Notes under the pieces: generated by a model | The model's input: only the letters and a program-made list of their open reading frames with translations | Database searches by the model: none | Told to the model about the DNA's origin: nothing | Made by a program: the position numbers and the translations under genes | DNA from: Pseudomonas marginalis | GTDB lineage: Bacteria; Pseudomonadota; Gammaproteobacteria; Pseudomonadales; Pseudomonadaceae | DNA length: 32,937 nucleotides | Assembly: GCF_001645105.1 (NCBI RefSeq) | Contig: NZ_LKEG01000062.1 | Location: 80,415-113,351, forward strand | Reading direction: 5' to 3' | In this document: in pieces, positions 14,939-23,535 of the stretch | How positions within the stretch are numbered: position 1 is the first letter of the stretch | Layout: the number at the start of each line of letters is the position of its first letter

Positions 14939-15228
14939 TCCCCGGCTGTCAGGCATTGTCCCGTGCTACGCGGGTCATGCTATTGCGAGGAAAAGTCCTA
15001 CAATAATTCGAGACTATCCCTTCATTTGATAAGACACGCTGTTGTTAAGGTTTCCCGCTTGCGCCTCAGGAACCAGGGCGTGGCTCTATGTGTTTACCGT
15101 GTTTTATCAAAAGGAGGGGTCTGTACTGCCTGCAGAGTAATCAGCGCCGTTTGTCGGAACTGTTACTTTTCACAGGTAGATAGGTCCCGCGTGATATGTA
15201 AGCGTACTGATCCTCTCGGGGGAGTCTT
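14939..15228. other. Intergenic region before the BvgA-like regulator
   Basis: About 290 bases between mgtC and the response-regulator gene. An 89-codon plus frame (14963-15232) crosses it, but its Cys/Arg-rich translation and overlap with the next start argue against a real gene. The region should hold the promoter of the two-component operon. I see no clear terminator after mgtC. Confidence 0.5.
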
Positions 15229-15855
15229 ATGAGCAAAGCTTTAATTGTGGATGATCACCCTTTTATACGCGCCACTGTGAAACATCTGTTGAAACAGGAA
15301 GGCTTCGTTGAAATCCTGGAAGCGGGCAACGGTGCCGACGCTATGCAGATTGCGCGGGTGCATCGTCCGGACCTGGTCATCCTCGATCTGGCAATGCCCA
15401 AGCTCGGCGGGTTGGAGGTGATCAGCCGGATCAAGGCGCTCGAACTGCCTTGCAAGATCCTGGTACTGACCTCTTATCTTGCGGTGTTCTTCTCCACCCG
15501 CTGCATGCGCGCCGGGGCCATGGGCTTTGTGGCCAAGACGGGTGAGCTTGATGAGTTGCAAAAGGCAATCAGGGCGATCCGGTCTGGTTACAGTTGCTTC
15601 CCCAGCCTGCCCACCAGTTCAGTCCGCCGCGACGATTTGCAGACCACCGAGCAGGAATTGGTGGACGCACTGTCGGACCGCGAGCTGACCGTGTTGCAAA
15701 AGTTGGCGCTGGGCCTGGGCAACAAGGAAATCGCTGAGGACATGCTGTTGAGCCATAAGACTATCAGCACCTACAAGACGCGACTCAAGGAGAAGCTGCG
15801 CATGTCATCGGTAGTGCACCTGTCCAAGTTTGCGCAGCGCAACCACCTGATCTGA
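15229..15855 (+). CDS. BvgA/EvgA-like LuxR-family response regulator
   Basis: A 208-residue NarL/FixJ-type regulator. The receiver starts K-A-L-I-V-D-D-H-P-F-I-R, with acidic pocket D8-D9, phospho-acceptor D53 in V-I-L-D-L-A-M-P, and the conserved T-S and K (F-V-A-K-T) switch residues. The C-terminal helix-turn-helix (~145-205) reads L-S-D-R-E-L-T-V-L-Q-K-L-A-L-G-L-G-N-K-E-I-A, then S-H-K-T-I-S-T-Y-K-T-R-L. GGGGGAG lies 4 bases before the ATG. It is followed 6 bases later by the hybrid kinase, the Bvg/Evg/Roc arrangement; the kinase is the obvious partner through its His-phosphotransfer domain. Confidence 0.92.
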   Translation: MSKALIVDDHPFIRATVKHLLKQEGFVEILEAGNGADAMQIARVHRPDLVILDLAMPKLGGLEVISRIKALELPCKILVLTSYLAVFFSTRCMRAGAMGFVAKTGELDELQKAIRAIRSGYSCFPSLPTSSVRRDDLQTTEQELVDALSDRELTVLQKLALGLGNKEIAEDMLLSHKTISTYKTRLKEKLRMSSVVHLSKFAQRNHLI

Positions 15856-15861
15856 TCTGAA

Positions 15862-18800
15862 ATGACCACCTTTCGGCGGCTGAAACTCACGGCCATCCTG
15901 CTGTTGGGGCTGTTGCCCTACTCGGCGATGGCCCTGGACGAACCCCATACCCTGCGGCTCCTCGGCCATTCTTCCCTTGAACACCCCAGTGTTGAGCTTG
16001 ATGAAAGCGACTGGCGCTGGCTGCGCGAGCGGCGCACGTTAGTGATGGGGGTGTCCGCGCCCGACTACGCCCCTTTCGACTTGAGCAACGATAATGATTT
16101 TGAAGGGATCACTGCTGACTATACGTGGCTGATCAGCCTTATTTTAAATGTACCTATCGAGGTTAGGCGCTACGACACCCGCGATGAAGTGATCGAGGCA
16201 CTCAAGCTGGGCAACGTGGATCTGGTCGGGTCGGCCAACGGTTATGAGGCGGCCGACAAAGCGCTGGTATTGTCCCGTTCCTACGCCAATGATCAACCCG
16301 TATTGGTGACCCGCGCGGGGGACAGTCATTCATTGAGCGTCGACCTGGCCGGCAAACGTGTCGCGATGCTCTACCACTATATGCAGCCCGACGCTGTCCA
16401 GGCCTTTTATCCCCAGGCGCAATTGTTGTTATATGGCTCGACCCACCAGGCCATCGGTTCCGTAGCGTTCGGCCAGGCCGATGTTTACCTCGGCGATGCC
16501 ATCAGCACCCGCTACCTGATCAACAAGAATCACCTGAATAACGTGCGCATGGCTGATTTTTCCGCGCTGGAGGTCAACCCGTTCGGGTTCGCTTTCACCG
16601 GGGACAATATCCGCCTGTTGAAGATCGTCAATGCCGCGCTGGCTGTCATCCCGGCCGGCCAGCAGATGGAAATTCTGCGGCGCTGGAGTGCGGGCGGCAG
16701 CGGCTTCCTGGAGGCTGACCGGTTGCGCTTGAGTGACAGTGAACAGCGCTGGCTGGAAAAGCATCCACGCGTGAAAGTCGCGGCGCTCGACAAGTTTATG
16801 CCGCTGTCATTTTTCAATGAGCAAGGGCAGTTCATCGGCTTGAGTGACGAGGTGTTGTCGCGGATCAGCTTGCGCACAGGCTTGAAATTCGAGGTGGTGC
16901 AGGGCAGTTCGTTGCCTCGGCAAGTGGACGAGGTCAGCGCTGGCCAAGTGGAGATGATGGCGGTGATCACGCCCAGCGTCGAGCGCTCCGAGAAAGTCCG
17001 TTTTACCCGGCCTTACTTGTCCAACCCCTATGTGCTGGTCGCGCGCGCCAGCGATGAGCACCTGCTTACCCTGGAAGACATGCCCGGCAAACGCCTGGCG
17101 TTTATCGGCGGCAACAGCCTCGCCGTGCAAGTGGCGCGGGATTATCCTGGAATCGTCTTTGTGGCGGTCGAGAACCCTGAGCAAGCCATGGAGTTGGTCG
17201 CCAAAGGCAGTGTCGATGCGACGGTTGTGTCGCTGATCAGTGCCCGTTACATGATCGCGCGCCATTACCGTGATCGCCTGCGTATCACCAGTACGGTGGG
17301 TACGGAACCGGCGCGGATTGCGTTCGGCGTCAATCGCAGCCAGCTGGAACTGTATTCAATCCTCGAGAAGGCGCTGTTGAGTATCACGCCCGAGGAAATG
17401 GACGAACTGACCAACCATTGGCGCAGTGAGATCATCATCGAGGACAGCTACTGGATCAGCCATCGCAACGTGATTATCCAAGGGTTCGGCCTGGCCGCCG
17501 TGCTGTTGTTGGTCACGTTGGGTTGGGTGCTCTACCTGCGTAACCTGATTCACAAGCGTGCCCAGGCCGAACGGGCCTTGAGCGACCAGATGCGGTTTAT
17601 GAGCGTGCTGATCGACGGCACGCCCCACCCGATTTATGTACGTGACCGCCAGGGCCGCTTGATGGCGTGTAATAACGCTTACCTTGATGTGTTCGGCTTC
17701 AAGCTGGAGGACGTGATCGGCAAGACCGTGGTGGAAACCGACACCGGCAACCCGCCCCAGGCCCAATCTTTCCATGCTGACTATTTGAGCTTGATGGAGC
17801 GGGGGGAGCCGCAGATTCACGACCGAGTGCTCAAGGTGCCCGGCGGTGGCGTGCTGACGATTTACCAATGGATGCTGCCGTACCGTGATAGCAACGGCAA
17901 CGTGGTGGGCATGATTGCTGGCTGGGTGGATGTCAGCGAACGCCAGCGCCTGCTGGGCCAGTTGCAGGAAGCCAAGGAGGAGGCCGACGCCGCCAATCGC
18001 GCAAAGACCACCTTCCTGGCGACCATGAGTCATGAGATCCGAACGCCCATGAACGCGGTGATCGGCATGATCGAATTGGCTCAGAAGAACGCCGAGCAGG
18101 GCCGCGTCGATCAGGATGCCCTCGAAGTGGCATCGATGGCGTCCCGCAGCATGCTGGAGCTGATCGGCGATATCTTGGACATTGCGCGGATCGAAACCGG
18201 TCACCTGTCCCTGACCCTGGCACCTGCCAATCTCCATGAAATGTTGGCTTCCGTGGCACGGGTTTTCGAAGGGCTGGCGCGGGATAAGGGGCTGTTGCTG
18301 CACGTGGCGCTCGACCCGATGATCGACCGGTCAGTGTTGATCGACCCTATGCGCTTCAAACAAGTGGTGTCCAATCTGCTGGGCAATGCCATCAAGTTTA
18401 CCGCGACCGGCCAGGTACGCCTGGGCGCCCAGTGCACACCGGCAGTGGCGAGCGACCATCTGAACCTTCGGCTGTATGTGGAGGACACGGGGGTTGGCAT
18501 CAGTGCCGAGGATCAACAACGTTTGTTCAACCCCTTTATCCAGGGCAGCAATAACGATCAATCAGCACGCAGTGGTTCGGGGTTGGGCTTGGTGATCAGT
18601 CGCAATCTGTGCGAGATGATGGGCGGCCAACTGCATTTGAGCAGTGTGCTGGGCAAGGGGACTCGGGTGGATGTGACCCTGGCGCTGGAGTTGGCCACCG
18701 CTGCACCGCTTTCCTCATCGGCTCCGCCTGTGCCACCGGCTCATGCATTGAGCCTCCTGGTGGTGGATGACTACCCCGCCAACCGCCTGCTGCTGACTCG

Positions 18801-19482
18801 ACAATTGAGCTTCCTGGGGCATCGCATCGTCACGGCCGAAGATGGCGCCGAGGGGTTCGCACTGTGGCAGGCCGGGCATTTTGATGGCGTGATCACCGAT
18901 AGCAATATGCCTGTTATGGACGGCTACACGTTGGCCCGTGATATCCGTGCACAAGAGCGTCGGCTCGGCCTGGTTCCGTGCCTGTTGCTGGGGTTCACCG
19001 CCAACGCGCAACCGGAGGAAACTGAGCGCTGCAGGCAGGCGGGCATGGATGGTTGTCTATTCAAACCGACCGGTCTTGATGATTTGCGTGTGGCGCTGGC
19101 ATCGCGCACTGCCAGTGCCGCCGTGGAGGACGCCGAACCGACGTTTGATTTGAGCGCATTGGTCATGCTGACGGGGGGCGACGGTGCCGTGCTTGATGAG
19201 TTGCTGCTGCCATTGCTCAATAGTCTCGCAGAGGACCGCCTGTTGCTGCCGGCGCTGCAACAGCACGCGGATTTCGCCAAGCTGCATGACCTGGCTCATC
19301 GTATAAAAGGCGGTGCGCGGATGGTCAGGGCCCAGGTGTTGGTCACCGGTTGCGAAACCTTGGAGGAGGCGTGTCAAAGGCGTGACCGTGATGCATTGTC
19401 GGCTGCGGTGGAGGCAGTAGGCATGGCCGTCGATGGCTTGCATCAGAGCCTGAGCCTGCACCTGCACAGCAAGCACGCCTGA
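15862..19482 (+). CDS. BvgS/EvgS-like hybrid sensor histidine kinase
   Basis: A 1206-residue unorthodox kinase in the inner membrane. Domains in order: signal peptide to ~25; two periplasmic solute-binding (SBP_bac_3, Venus-flytrap) domains, ~55-275 and ~290-525; a transmembrane helix ~537-557 (L-A-A-V-L-L-L-V-T-L-G-W-V-L-Y-L); a PAS domain ~575-695; HisKA with H724 in M-S-H-E-I-R-T-P-M-N; HATPase with N-A-I-K-F-T, D-T-G-V-G-I and G-S-G-L-G-L; a receiver from ~961 with D1013 in V-I-T-D-S-N-M-P; and an HPt domain with H1146 in A-H-R-I-K-G-G-A-R-M. All phosphorelay residues are intact. The signal sensed is unknown; the two flytrap domains suggest a small molecule. Confidence 0.95.
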   Translation: MTTFRRLKLTAILLLGLLPYSAMALDEPHTLRLLGHSSLEHPSVELDESDWRWLRERRTLVMGVSAPDYAPFDLSNDNDFEGITADYTWLISLILNVPIEVRRYDTRDEVIEALKLGNVDLVGSANGYEAADKALVLSRSYANDQPVLVTRAGDSHSLSVDLAGKRVAMLYHYMQPDAVQAFYPQAQLLLYGSTHQAIGSVAFGQADVYLGDAISTRYLINKNHLNNVRMADFSALEVNPFGFAFTGDNIRLLKIVNAALAVIPAGQQMEILRRWSAGGSGFLEADRLRLSDSEQRWLEKHPRVKVAALDKFMPLSFFNEQGQFIGLSDEVLSRISLRTGLKFEVVQGSSLPRQVDEVSAGQVEMMAVITPSVERSEKVRFTRPYLSNPYVLVARASDEHLLTLEDMPGKRLAFIGGNSLAVQVARDYPGIVFVAVENPEQAMELVAKGSVDATVVSLISARYMIARHYRDRLRITSTVGTEPARIAFGVNRSQLELYSILEKALLSITPEEMDELTNHWRSEIIIEDSYWISHRNVIIQGFGLAAVLLLVTLGWVLYLRNLIHKRAQAERALSDQMRFMSVLIDGTPHPIYVRDRQGRLMACNNAYLDVFGFKLEDVIGKTVVETDTGNPPQAQSFHADYLSLMERGEPQIHDRVLKVPGGGVLTIYQWMLPYRDSNGNVVGMIAGWVDVSERQRLLGQLQEAKEEADAANRAKTTFLATMSHEIRTPMNAVIGMIELAQKNAEQGRVDQDALEVASMASRSMLELIGDILDIARIETGHLSLTLAPANLHEMLASVARVFEGLARDKGLLLHVALDPMIDRSVLIDPMRFKQVVSNLLGNAIKFTATGQVRLGAQCTPAVASDHLNLRLYVEDTGVGISAEDQQRLFNPFIQGSNNDQSARSGSGLGLVISRNLCEMMGGQLHLSSVLGKGTRVDVTLALELATAAPLSSSAPPVPPAHALSLLVVDDYPANRLLLTRQLSFLGHRIVTAEDGAEGFALWQAGHFDGVITDSNMPVMDGYTLARDIRAQERRLGLVPCLLLGFTANAQPEETERCRQAGMDGCLFKPTGLDDLRVALASRTASAAVEDAEPTFDLSALVMLTGGDGAVLDELLLPLLNSLAEDRLLLPALQQHADFAKLHDLAHRIKGGARMVRAQVLVTGCETLEEACQRRDRDALSAAVEAVGMAVDGLHQSLSLHLHSKHA

Positions 19483-19606
19483 TAGCCATTCGGTGGATTT
19501 GGGACAACTCCTACATTGAACGGGAATAAGCCTGATTTTGTCGTCAGTGTATGTCTGGAAAATGGGCCTCGCTCACTGACGAGCGATGCCTGCCCAGGGA
19601 TTAGCC

Positions 19607-20029
19607 ATGCCGAACAAAGCACTGACCATCCTGATTGCCGATGAACAACACCTGCAGCGCTTGTACATCGAGAAAATGCTTAACCAGTTGGGGTACCACC
19701 GGATCGTACCGGTGCAAACCTTTGAAGAGGTCCAACTCCTCACCGCCATCCCGGCACAGCCCTTTGATGTGCTGATCATCAACGCTGGGCTCGCGATCAA
19801 CACGTGCGAGCCTCAACCCCAGGCGCATCACGTGCTGGTCTACGATCACCTGGACCTGGGAACAACTCCCGACGCGACGCCGACGGTGCTGGTCCGGTTG
19901 CCCGGTGTGCCGGACAGCGTCAACCTCGAACACTTCATGGACATTATCGACCCTCCCGCGTCCAGCACCGGCCTGCGTGTGCTGCCCTGGCTGCGGGAAT
20001 TATCCCGCAGGCCTGCGGCAGGGGTTTAG
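19607..20029 (+). CDS. Degenerate receiver-like protein
   Basis: A 140-residue protein with a receiver-like N-terminus: L-T-I-L-I-A-D-E-Q-H-L-Q-R-L-Y-I-E-K-M-L keeps the acidic pocket, and the following β3 strand F-D-V-L-I-I-N-A-G-L has Asn where the phospho-acceptor Asp should be. The rest is less clear. Start 19607 is preferred over ATG 19586 because CAGGGA lies upstream. It lies 124 bases after the BvgS-like gene, where related systems (RocSAR) carry an accessory receiver protein. It may act without phosphorylation, for example as a binding decoy for the kinase or HPt. Its stop overlaps that of dkgB (convergent). Confidence 0.7.
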   Translation: MPNKALTILIADEQHLQRLYIEKMLNQLGYHRIVPVQTFEEVQLLTAIPAQPFDVLIINAGLAINTCEPQPQAHHVLVYDHLDLGTTPDATPTVLVRLPGVPDSVNLEHFMDIIDPPASSTGLRVLPWLRELSRRPAAGV

Positions 20030-20844
20030 TCCCATTGTGGGGCGATACCCTTGGGGCTGGTCAGGCGATGGCCGCGTTCCAACTCGGCAATCTGCGCCAT
20101 GTCGGCAGCATTCAAGGTCAGTTGCAGGGCCTTGAGGTTGCTTTCCAGGTTGGCGCGTTTGGTCGATGACGGGATGACCGCATAGCCCAGTTGCATCGCC
20201 CAAGCCAGCGCCACTTGCGCGGGAGTAGCCTGATGGCGTTCGGCGATTTGCTCGATCACTGGGTCTTTGAGCACTTCGCCGTAGGCCAGGGTCATGTAGG
20301 ACGTGATCTGGATACCGTTGGCGGTGGCGAAGTCCACGACCTTGCGGTTTTGCAGGTAGGGATGCAGTTCGATCTGGTTGGTGGCGATGTTCTCCGCGCC
20401 AACGGCTGCAATCGCTTGCTTCATCAAGTCGACGGTGAAGTTGGAGATGCCGATCTGGCGGGTCAGGCCCAGGCGTTTGGCTTCCAGCAACTGGCCCATA
20501 AACTCGGCGACAGGCACCTGATTTTCGGGTGAAGGCCAGTGAATCAAGGTGAGGTCCAGATAGTCGGTTTTCAGTTTGCGCAGGCTTTCACGCAGGCTCG
20601 GAATCAACTGGCCTTCGGCGAAGTTAGCGATCCAGATTTTGCTGGTGATAAATAGCTCATCGCGCGGCACGCCACTGTCGGCGATGGCTTGGCCGACGTC
20701 TGCTTCATTTTCGTAGATCTGCGCGGTGTCGATCACGCGGTAGCCCAGTTCCAGGCCGGCGGCGACGGAATCGATCACCACCTGACCTTGCAGACGGAAG
20801 GTGCCAAGGCCGAAGGCCGGAACGTTTTGCGTAGCGATAGACAT
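20026..20844 (-). CDS. dkgB: Aldo/keto reductase DkgB (2,5-didehydrogluconate reductase)
   Basis: A 272-residue NADPH-dependent aldo/keto reductase. The catalytic tetrad is visible: Asp and Tyr in Y-R-V-I-D-T-A-Q-I-Y-E-N-E, Lys in I-T-S-K-I-W-I, His in L-T-L-I-H-W-P-S-P. The cofactor end is V-I-P-S-S-T-K-R-A-N. The sequence follows E. coli DkgB (YafB) closely from F-G-L-G-T-F-R-L to the final W-D, including N-Q-I-E-L-H-P-Y-L-Q-N-R-K-V-V. It reduces 2,5-diketo-D-gluconate and small aldehydes such as methylglyoxal. Start 20844 has AGGAG 6 bases upstream. The stop codons of this gene and the convergent receiver gene overlap. Confidence 0.92.
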   Translation of the reverse strand: MSIATQNVPAFGLGTFRLQGQVVIDSVAAGLELGYRVIDTAQIYENEADVGQAIADSGVPRDELFITSKIWIANFAEGQLIPSLRESLRKLKTDYLDLTLIHWPSPENQVPVAEFMGQLLEAKRLGLTRQIGISNFTVDLMKQAIAAVGAENIATNQIELHPYLQNRKVVDFATANGIQITSYMTLAYGEVLKDPVIEQIAERHQATPAQVALAWAMQLGYAVIPSSTKRANLESNLKALQLTLNAADMAQIAELERGHRLTSPKGIAPQWD

Positions 20845-20990
20845 CAGTAACTCCTGAAGGGGGGTAGACAATGGAGTCGAGTATCCGCCCGTCGTTCCTT
20901 CGGAAAAACCGCCGAATCCGAAAAGGACTCTTTACCGCAGGTCACGAATAGTTTGAACGCTGCGCCAACTTACTGAGCCGAACACTGAGC

Positions 20991-21084
20991 AAATGTGGGA
21001 GCTGGCTTGCCTGCGATGGGGCGTGGCAGGCTACAACTCTGTCGCTGATATACCGCTATCGCAGGCAAGCCAGCCCCCACATTT
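20991..21084. repeat. Inverted REP pair
   Basis: Left arm 20991-21017 (AAATGTGGGAGCTGGCTTGC and on) and right arm 21058-21084 (ATCGCAGGCAAGCCAGCCCC and on) are near-perfect reverse complements around a 40-base spacer. It lies between dkgB and the end of the DAHP synthase gene, ends 10 bases from the latter's stop, and can serve as its 3' end. It is a different REP class from the one at 187-326. Confidence 0.8.
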
Positions 21085-21094
21085 TTGATCTTCA

Positions 21095-22177
21095 TCAGTC
21101 AATGATGGTGTGCTGTTGGCGCAACCGCTCAGCCGCGTTGCGCAACAACTGCTCGGTGCCGCTCCAGCCCAGGCAGCCGTCTGTCACCGACACGCCGTAT
21201 TTCATCGACGCGCTCAACGGTTGGCAGCCTTCGAACAGGTGGCTTTCGAGCATCATGCCGATCAGCGAGGTGTCGCCTTGCAGGCGCTGTTCCAGCACGT
21301 CGTTGAATACCGCCGGTTGACGCAGCGGGTCCTTGCCACTGTTGGCGTGGCTGCAATCGACCATGAGCCTCGCCGTCACCTTTGACTTGGCCAAATCTTG
21401 CTTCACCTGTGCCACATTCTGCGCATCGTAGTTCGGCCCTCGGTGGCCGCCGCGCAGCACTAGGTGGGTGTCGGGGTTGCCGGGGGTCTGAATGATCGCC
21501 GGGTGGCCCTGGCTGTCGACACCGAAGTGGCGGTGCGGATGGGAGGCCGAGCGCATGGCGTCACACGCAATCGCAACGCCGCCGTCGGTGCCGTTCTTGA
21601 AGCCTACGGGCATGCCCAGGCCGCTGGCCATTTCGCGGTGGATCTGCGATTCGGTGGTGCGCGCGCCAATCGCGACCCAAGTGAGCAGGTCATCGAAGTA
21701 GCCGGCGGCCATGGGTTGCAGCAGTTCGGTGGCGACCGGCAAGCCCAGGCGTAGCATTTCGCGCATCAGTTGGCGGGACAGGGTGAGGCCGGCGGCCATG
21801 TCATCACTGCCGTCCAGGTGCGGGTCGTAAGCCAAGCCTTTCCAGCCGACGGTGGTGCGCGGTTTTTCGACGTAGGCACGGATCACCAGCAGCATCTGGT
21901 CGCTGACGTCCAGCGCGAGCTTCTTGAGGTTGCGTGCGTATTCCATGGCCGACTCAGGGTCATGGATCGAGCACGGGCCGACGATCACCAGCAAACGTGA
22001 ATCTTCGCCATTGAGGATGGCGCGCACGGCTTGGCGATGGGCGTGGACTTGCTCGTTGAGGAACGGGCTGAGAGGCAATTGGTGCTTGAGCTCAAGAGAG
22101 CTGGGCAGGCGCTGGGTCAGGGCTTCATTGGCGCTGGTCAGGGCAGAGACGGGCAAAGCGGAGGTGGCAGAGTTCAT
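21095..22177 (-). CDS. 3-deoxy-7-phosphoheptulonate synthase (DAHP synthase, AroF/G/H type)
   Basis: A 360-residue class I-alpha DAHP synthase, joining phosphoenolpyruvate and erythrose-4-phosphate in the first step of the shikimate pathway. Family motifs: L-L-V-I-V-G-P-C-S-I-H-D-P, then R-A-Y-V-E-K-P-R-T-T-V-G-W-K-G, then A-I-G-A-R-T-T-E-S-Q-I-H-R, G-F-K-N-G-T-D-G, V-L-R-G-G and V-D-C-S-H-A-N-S-G-K. Metal ligands (Cys, His, Glu, Asp) are in place. The start at 22177 (MNSATSALPVS) is chosen by homology; its ribosome site is weak (GGAAG 9 bases up). Which amino acid inhibits it cannot be read safely. Two aromatic leader ORFs and a terminator precede it. Confidence 0.93.
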   Translation of the reverse strand: MNSATSALPVSALTSANEALTQRLPSSLELKHQLPLSPFLNEQVHAHRQAVRAILNGEDSRLLVIVGPCSIHDPESAMEYARNLKKLALDVSDQMLLVIRAYVEKPRTTVGWKGLAYDPHLDGSDDMAAGLTLSRQLMREMLRLGLPVATELLQPMAAGYFDDLLTWVAIGARTTESQIHREMASGLGMPVGFKNGTDGGVAIACDAMRSASHPHRHFGVDSQGHPAIIQTPGNPDTHLVLRGGHRGPNYDAQNVAQVKQDLAKSKVTARLMVDCSHANSGKDPLRQPAVFNDVLEQRLQGDTSLIGMMLESHLFEGCQPLSASMKYGVSVTDGCLGWSGTEQLLRNAAERLRQQHTIID

Positions 22178-22224
22178 ATTCAAGGCTTCCTGGGCAAGCG
22201 GCGGGCTGTTCCCGCGCGCTGGCC

Positions 22225-22377
22225 CTACTGGGGTGTTCGACAATTGGCCGTATTGGCTACGTGTGTTGGCTTGCCACCAATAGGTGACCGATCGGAGGCG
22301 GCAGGCTGTCCCGAGCGGAGCTGGCTAAATCGCCATGCGGTGGAAGTGTCGTAGCGGTAATAAGTGGCGTAGTTCAT
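22225..22377 (-). CDS. Tyr-rich leader ORF immediately upstream of DAHP synthase
   Basis: A 50-codon ORF beginning M-N-Y-A-T-Y-Y-R-Y-D-T-S-T-A-W-R-F: four Tyr codons in the first nine, then Trp and Phe. AAAGGA lies upstream. It stops 47 bases before the DAHP synthase start, and a GCGGG/CCCGC hairpin lies in between. It comes after the terminator at 22421-22457, so it is translated only in read-through transcripts or from an internal promoter. The Tyr codons at the front suggest a ribosome-stalling sensor; the C-terminal part is unlike any family I know. Confidence 0.6.
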   Translation of the reverse strand: MNYATYYRYDTSTAWRFSQLRSGQPAASDRSPIGGKPTHVANTANCRTPQ

Positions 22378-22420
22378 GTCGTGTGTCCTTTAAGTGTTCT
22401 GCGAAATATAGAGGGGCCTG

Positions 22421-22457
22421 AAAAAACAAAACCCCCGGTCGGGGAGCCGACCGGGGG
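22421..22457 (-). terminator. Attenuator terminator of the DAHP synthase leader
   Basis: CCCCCGGTCGG-ctcc-CCGACCGGGGG on the minus strand is an 11-base perfect stem with a 4-base loop, followed directly by TTTTGTTTTTT. This is a strong Rho-independent terminator inside the leader, between the aromatic leader peptide (22510-22644) and the structural gene. A second possible stem (22474-22498, GGCGGCC with GGTCGCC) lies just before it. Competing pairings were not resolved by eye. Confidence 0.88.
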
Positions 22458-22509
22458 TTAGATTTCTTTGGTAGGCGACCCCTTGAGTAGTGGCCGCCGA
22501 TTTCAGGTA

Positions 22510-22644
22510 TCAGGCGAGCCAGTGGCTAAACCAATACCCAAAATAAAAACTTACCGGTGCGCTCGAACCGCTCACACGGTTAGCCGATACCAAGCGCTGG
22601 GCGCTGGCAGCAGGGCAAACCTGAGTGTGGGTAAGTGGCAACAT
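22510..22644 (-). CDS. Aromatic leader peptide of DAHP synthase attenuation
   Basis: A 44-codon ORF starting M-L-P-L-T-H-T-Q-V-C and ending with S-F-Y-F-G-Y-W-F-S-H-W-L-A: three Phe, two Tyr and two Trp codons in ten positions. GGAG lies 7 bases before the ATG. A stem (GGTAT/ATACC, 22506-22538) spans the aromatic codons, and the terminator begins 53 bases after the stop. This is the classic attenuator design: a ribosome slowed at aromatic codons changes which RNA stem forms. Mixed codons suggest sensing of all three aromatic amino acids. Confidence 0.8.
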   Translation of the reverse strand: MLPLTHTQVCPAASAQRLVSANRVSGSSAPVSFYFGYWFSHWLA

Positions 22645-22785
22645 GGTGAGTCTCCAAATGATGGGGCGAGCTTACTAGAGGCGGGCAGGAGGACTCAATC
22701 ATTAATTTCTATTGCACGTGGATACCAACGGCTATAGGTCGAGATATGCTGATCCCACTTTGATACCGATTGCTTGGACGCGACC

Positions 22786-23535
22786 ATGACTGCTTTGACC
22801 CTTGCTGCTGCTCAATCCATTTCCATCGCCGGAGACCTTACTGCCAATATCGAACGGCACTTGACGTTCATGGGCGCGGCTGCCCGGCACGGCGTGCAAT
22901 GGCTGGTGTTTCCGGAGCTGTCGCTGACCGGGTATGAACCTTCGTTGGCGGCCGGGTTGGCGATTGCGCCAAACGACCCTGTCTTGGCGCCGCTGCGGGA
23001 GATGGCCCAGGCGCTGCGGCTGACAGCAGTGGTAGGGATGCCCATCCGCCTGGCGCCACAGGCCGGTGTGTTGATCGGCGCGCTGGTGTTGGGGGCGGAT
23101 GGCTCAATGGCGGTCTACACCAAACAGCATTTGCATCCTGGCGAAGAACGGGCATTTGTCGCAGGGCAGGGCGGTGCGCCCCTCGAATGGCGGAGCGAGC
23201 GTATCGCGTTGGCGGTGTGCGCGGACTTCTCCCATGCCAGCCATCCGCGCCTGGCGGCTGAGGCGGGAGCCACGGTATACGCCGCCGGCGTGTTGATCAG
23301 CGAAGGTGGCTATGCCACTGACAGCGCGTTGCTCCAGGGCTATGCGGCCGAACATGGCTTGCTGGTGCTGATGGCCAACCATGGTGGCCCGTCGGGTGGC
23401 TATGTGTGCGCCGGCCGCAGCGCGATCTGGGCGGTTGATGGCAGCTTACTGGCCGCGGCGCCCGGTATTGGCGATGCGCTGGTGATTGCCCGTCGCGATG
23501 GCGGGCCATGGACTGGCCAAGTGGTAGCCGTCTGA
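22786..23535 (+). CDS. Carbon-nitrogen hydrolase (nitrilase superfamily)
   Basis: A 249-residue hydrolase. Triad: E44 in L-V-F-P-E-L-S-L-T-G-Y, K113 in V-Y-T-K-Q-H-L-H, C145 in L-A-V-C-A-D-F-S-H. Its closest type is the small amidase / predicted amidohydrolase group, and its substrate is not clear. It shares little sequence with the hydrolase at 5839 beyond the motifs. ATG 22786 is preferred over TTG 22774. The GNAT gene starts at the base after its stop, so the two are translationally coupled. Confidence 0.85.
   Translation: MTALTLAAAQSISIAGDLTANIERHLTFMGAAARHGVQWLVFPELSLTGYEPSLAAGLAIAPNDPVLAPLREMAQALRLTAVVGMPIRLAPQAGVLIGALVLGADGSMAVYTKQHLHPGEERAFVAGQGGAPLEWRSERIALAVCADFSHASHPRLAAEAGATVYAAGVLISEGGYATDSALLQGYAAEHGLLVLMANHGGPSGGYVCAGRSAIWAVDGSLLAAAPGIGDALVIARRDGGPWTGQVVAV

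Noticed and set aside
14963..15232. 89-codon plus ORF before the BvgA-like gene
   Set aside because: Cys/Arg-rich, no ribosome site, and it overlaps the well-supported start at 15229.
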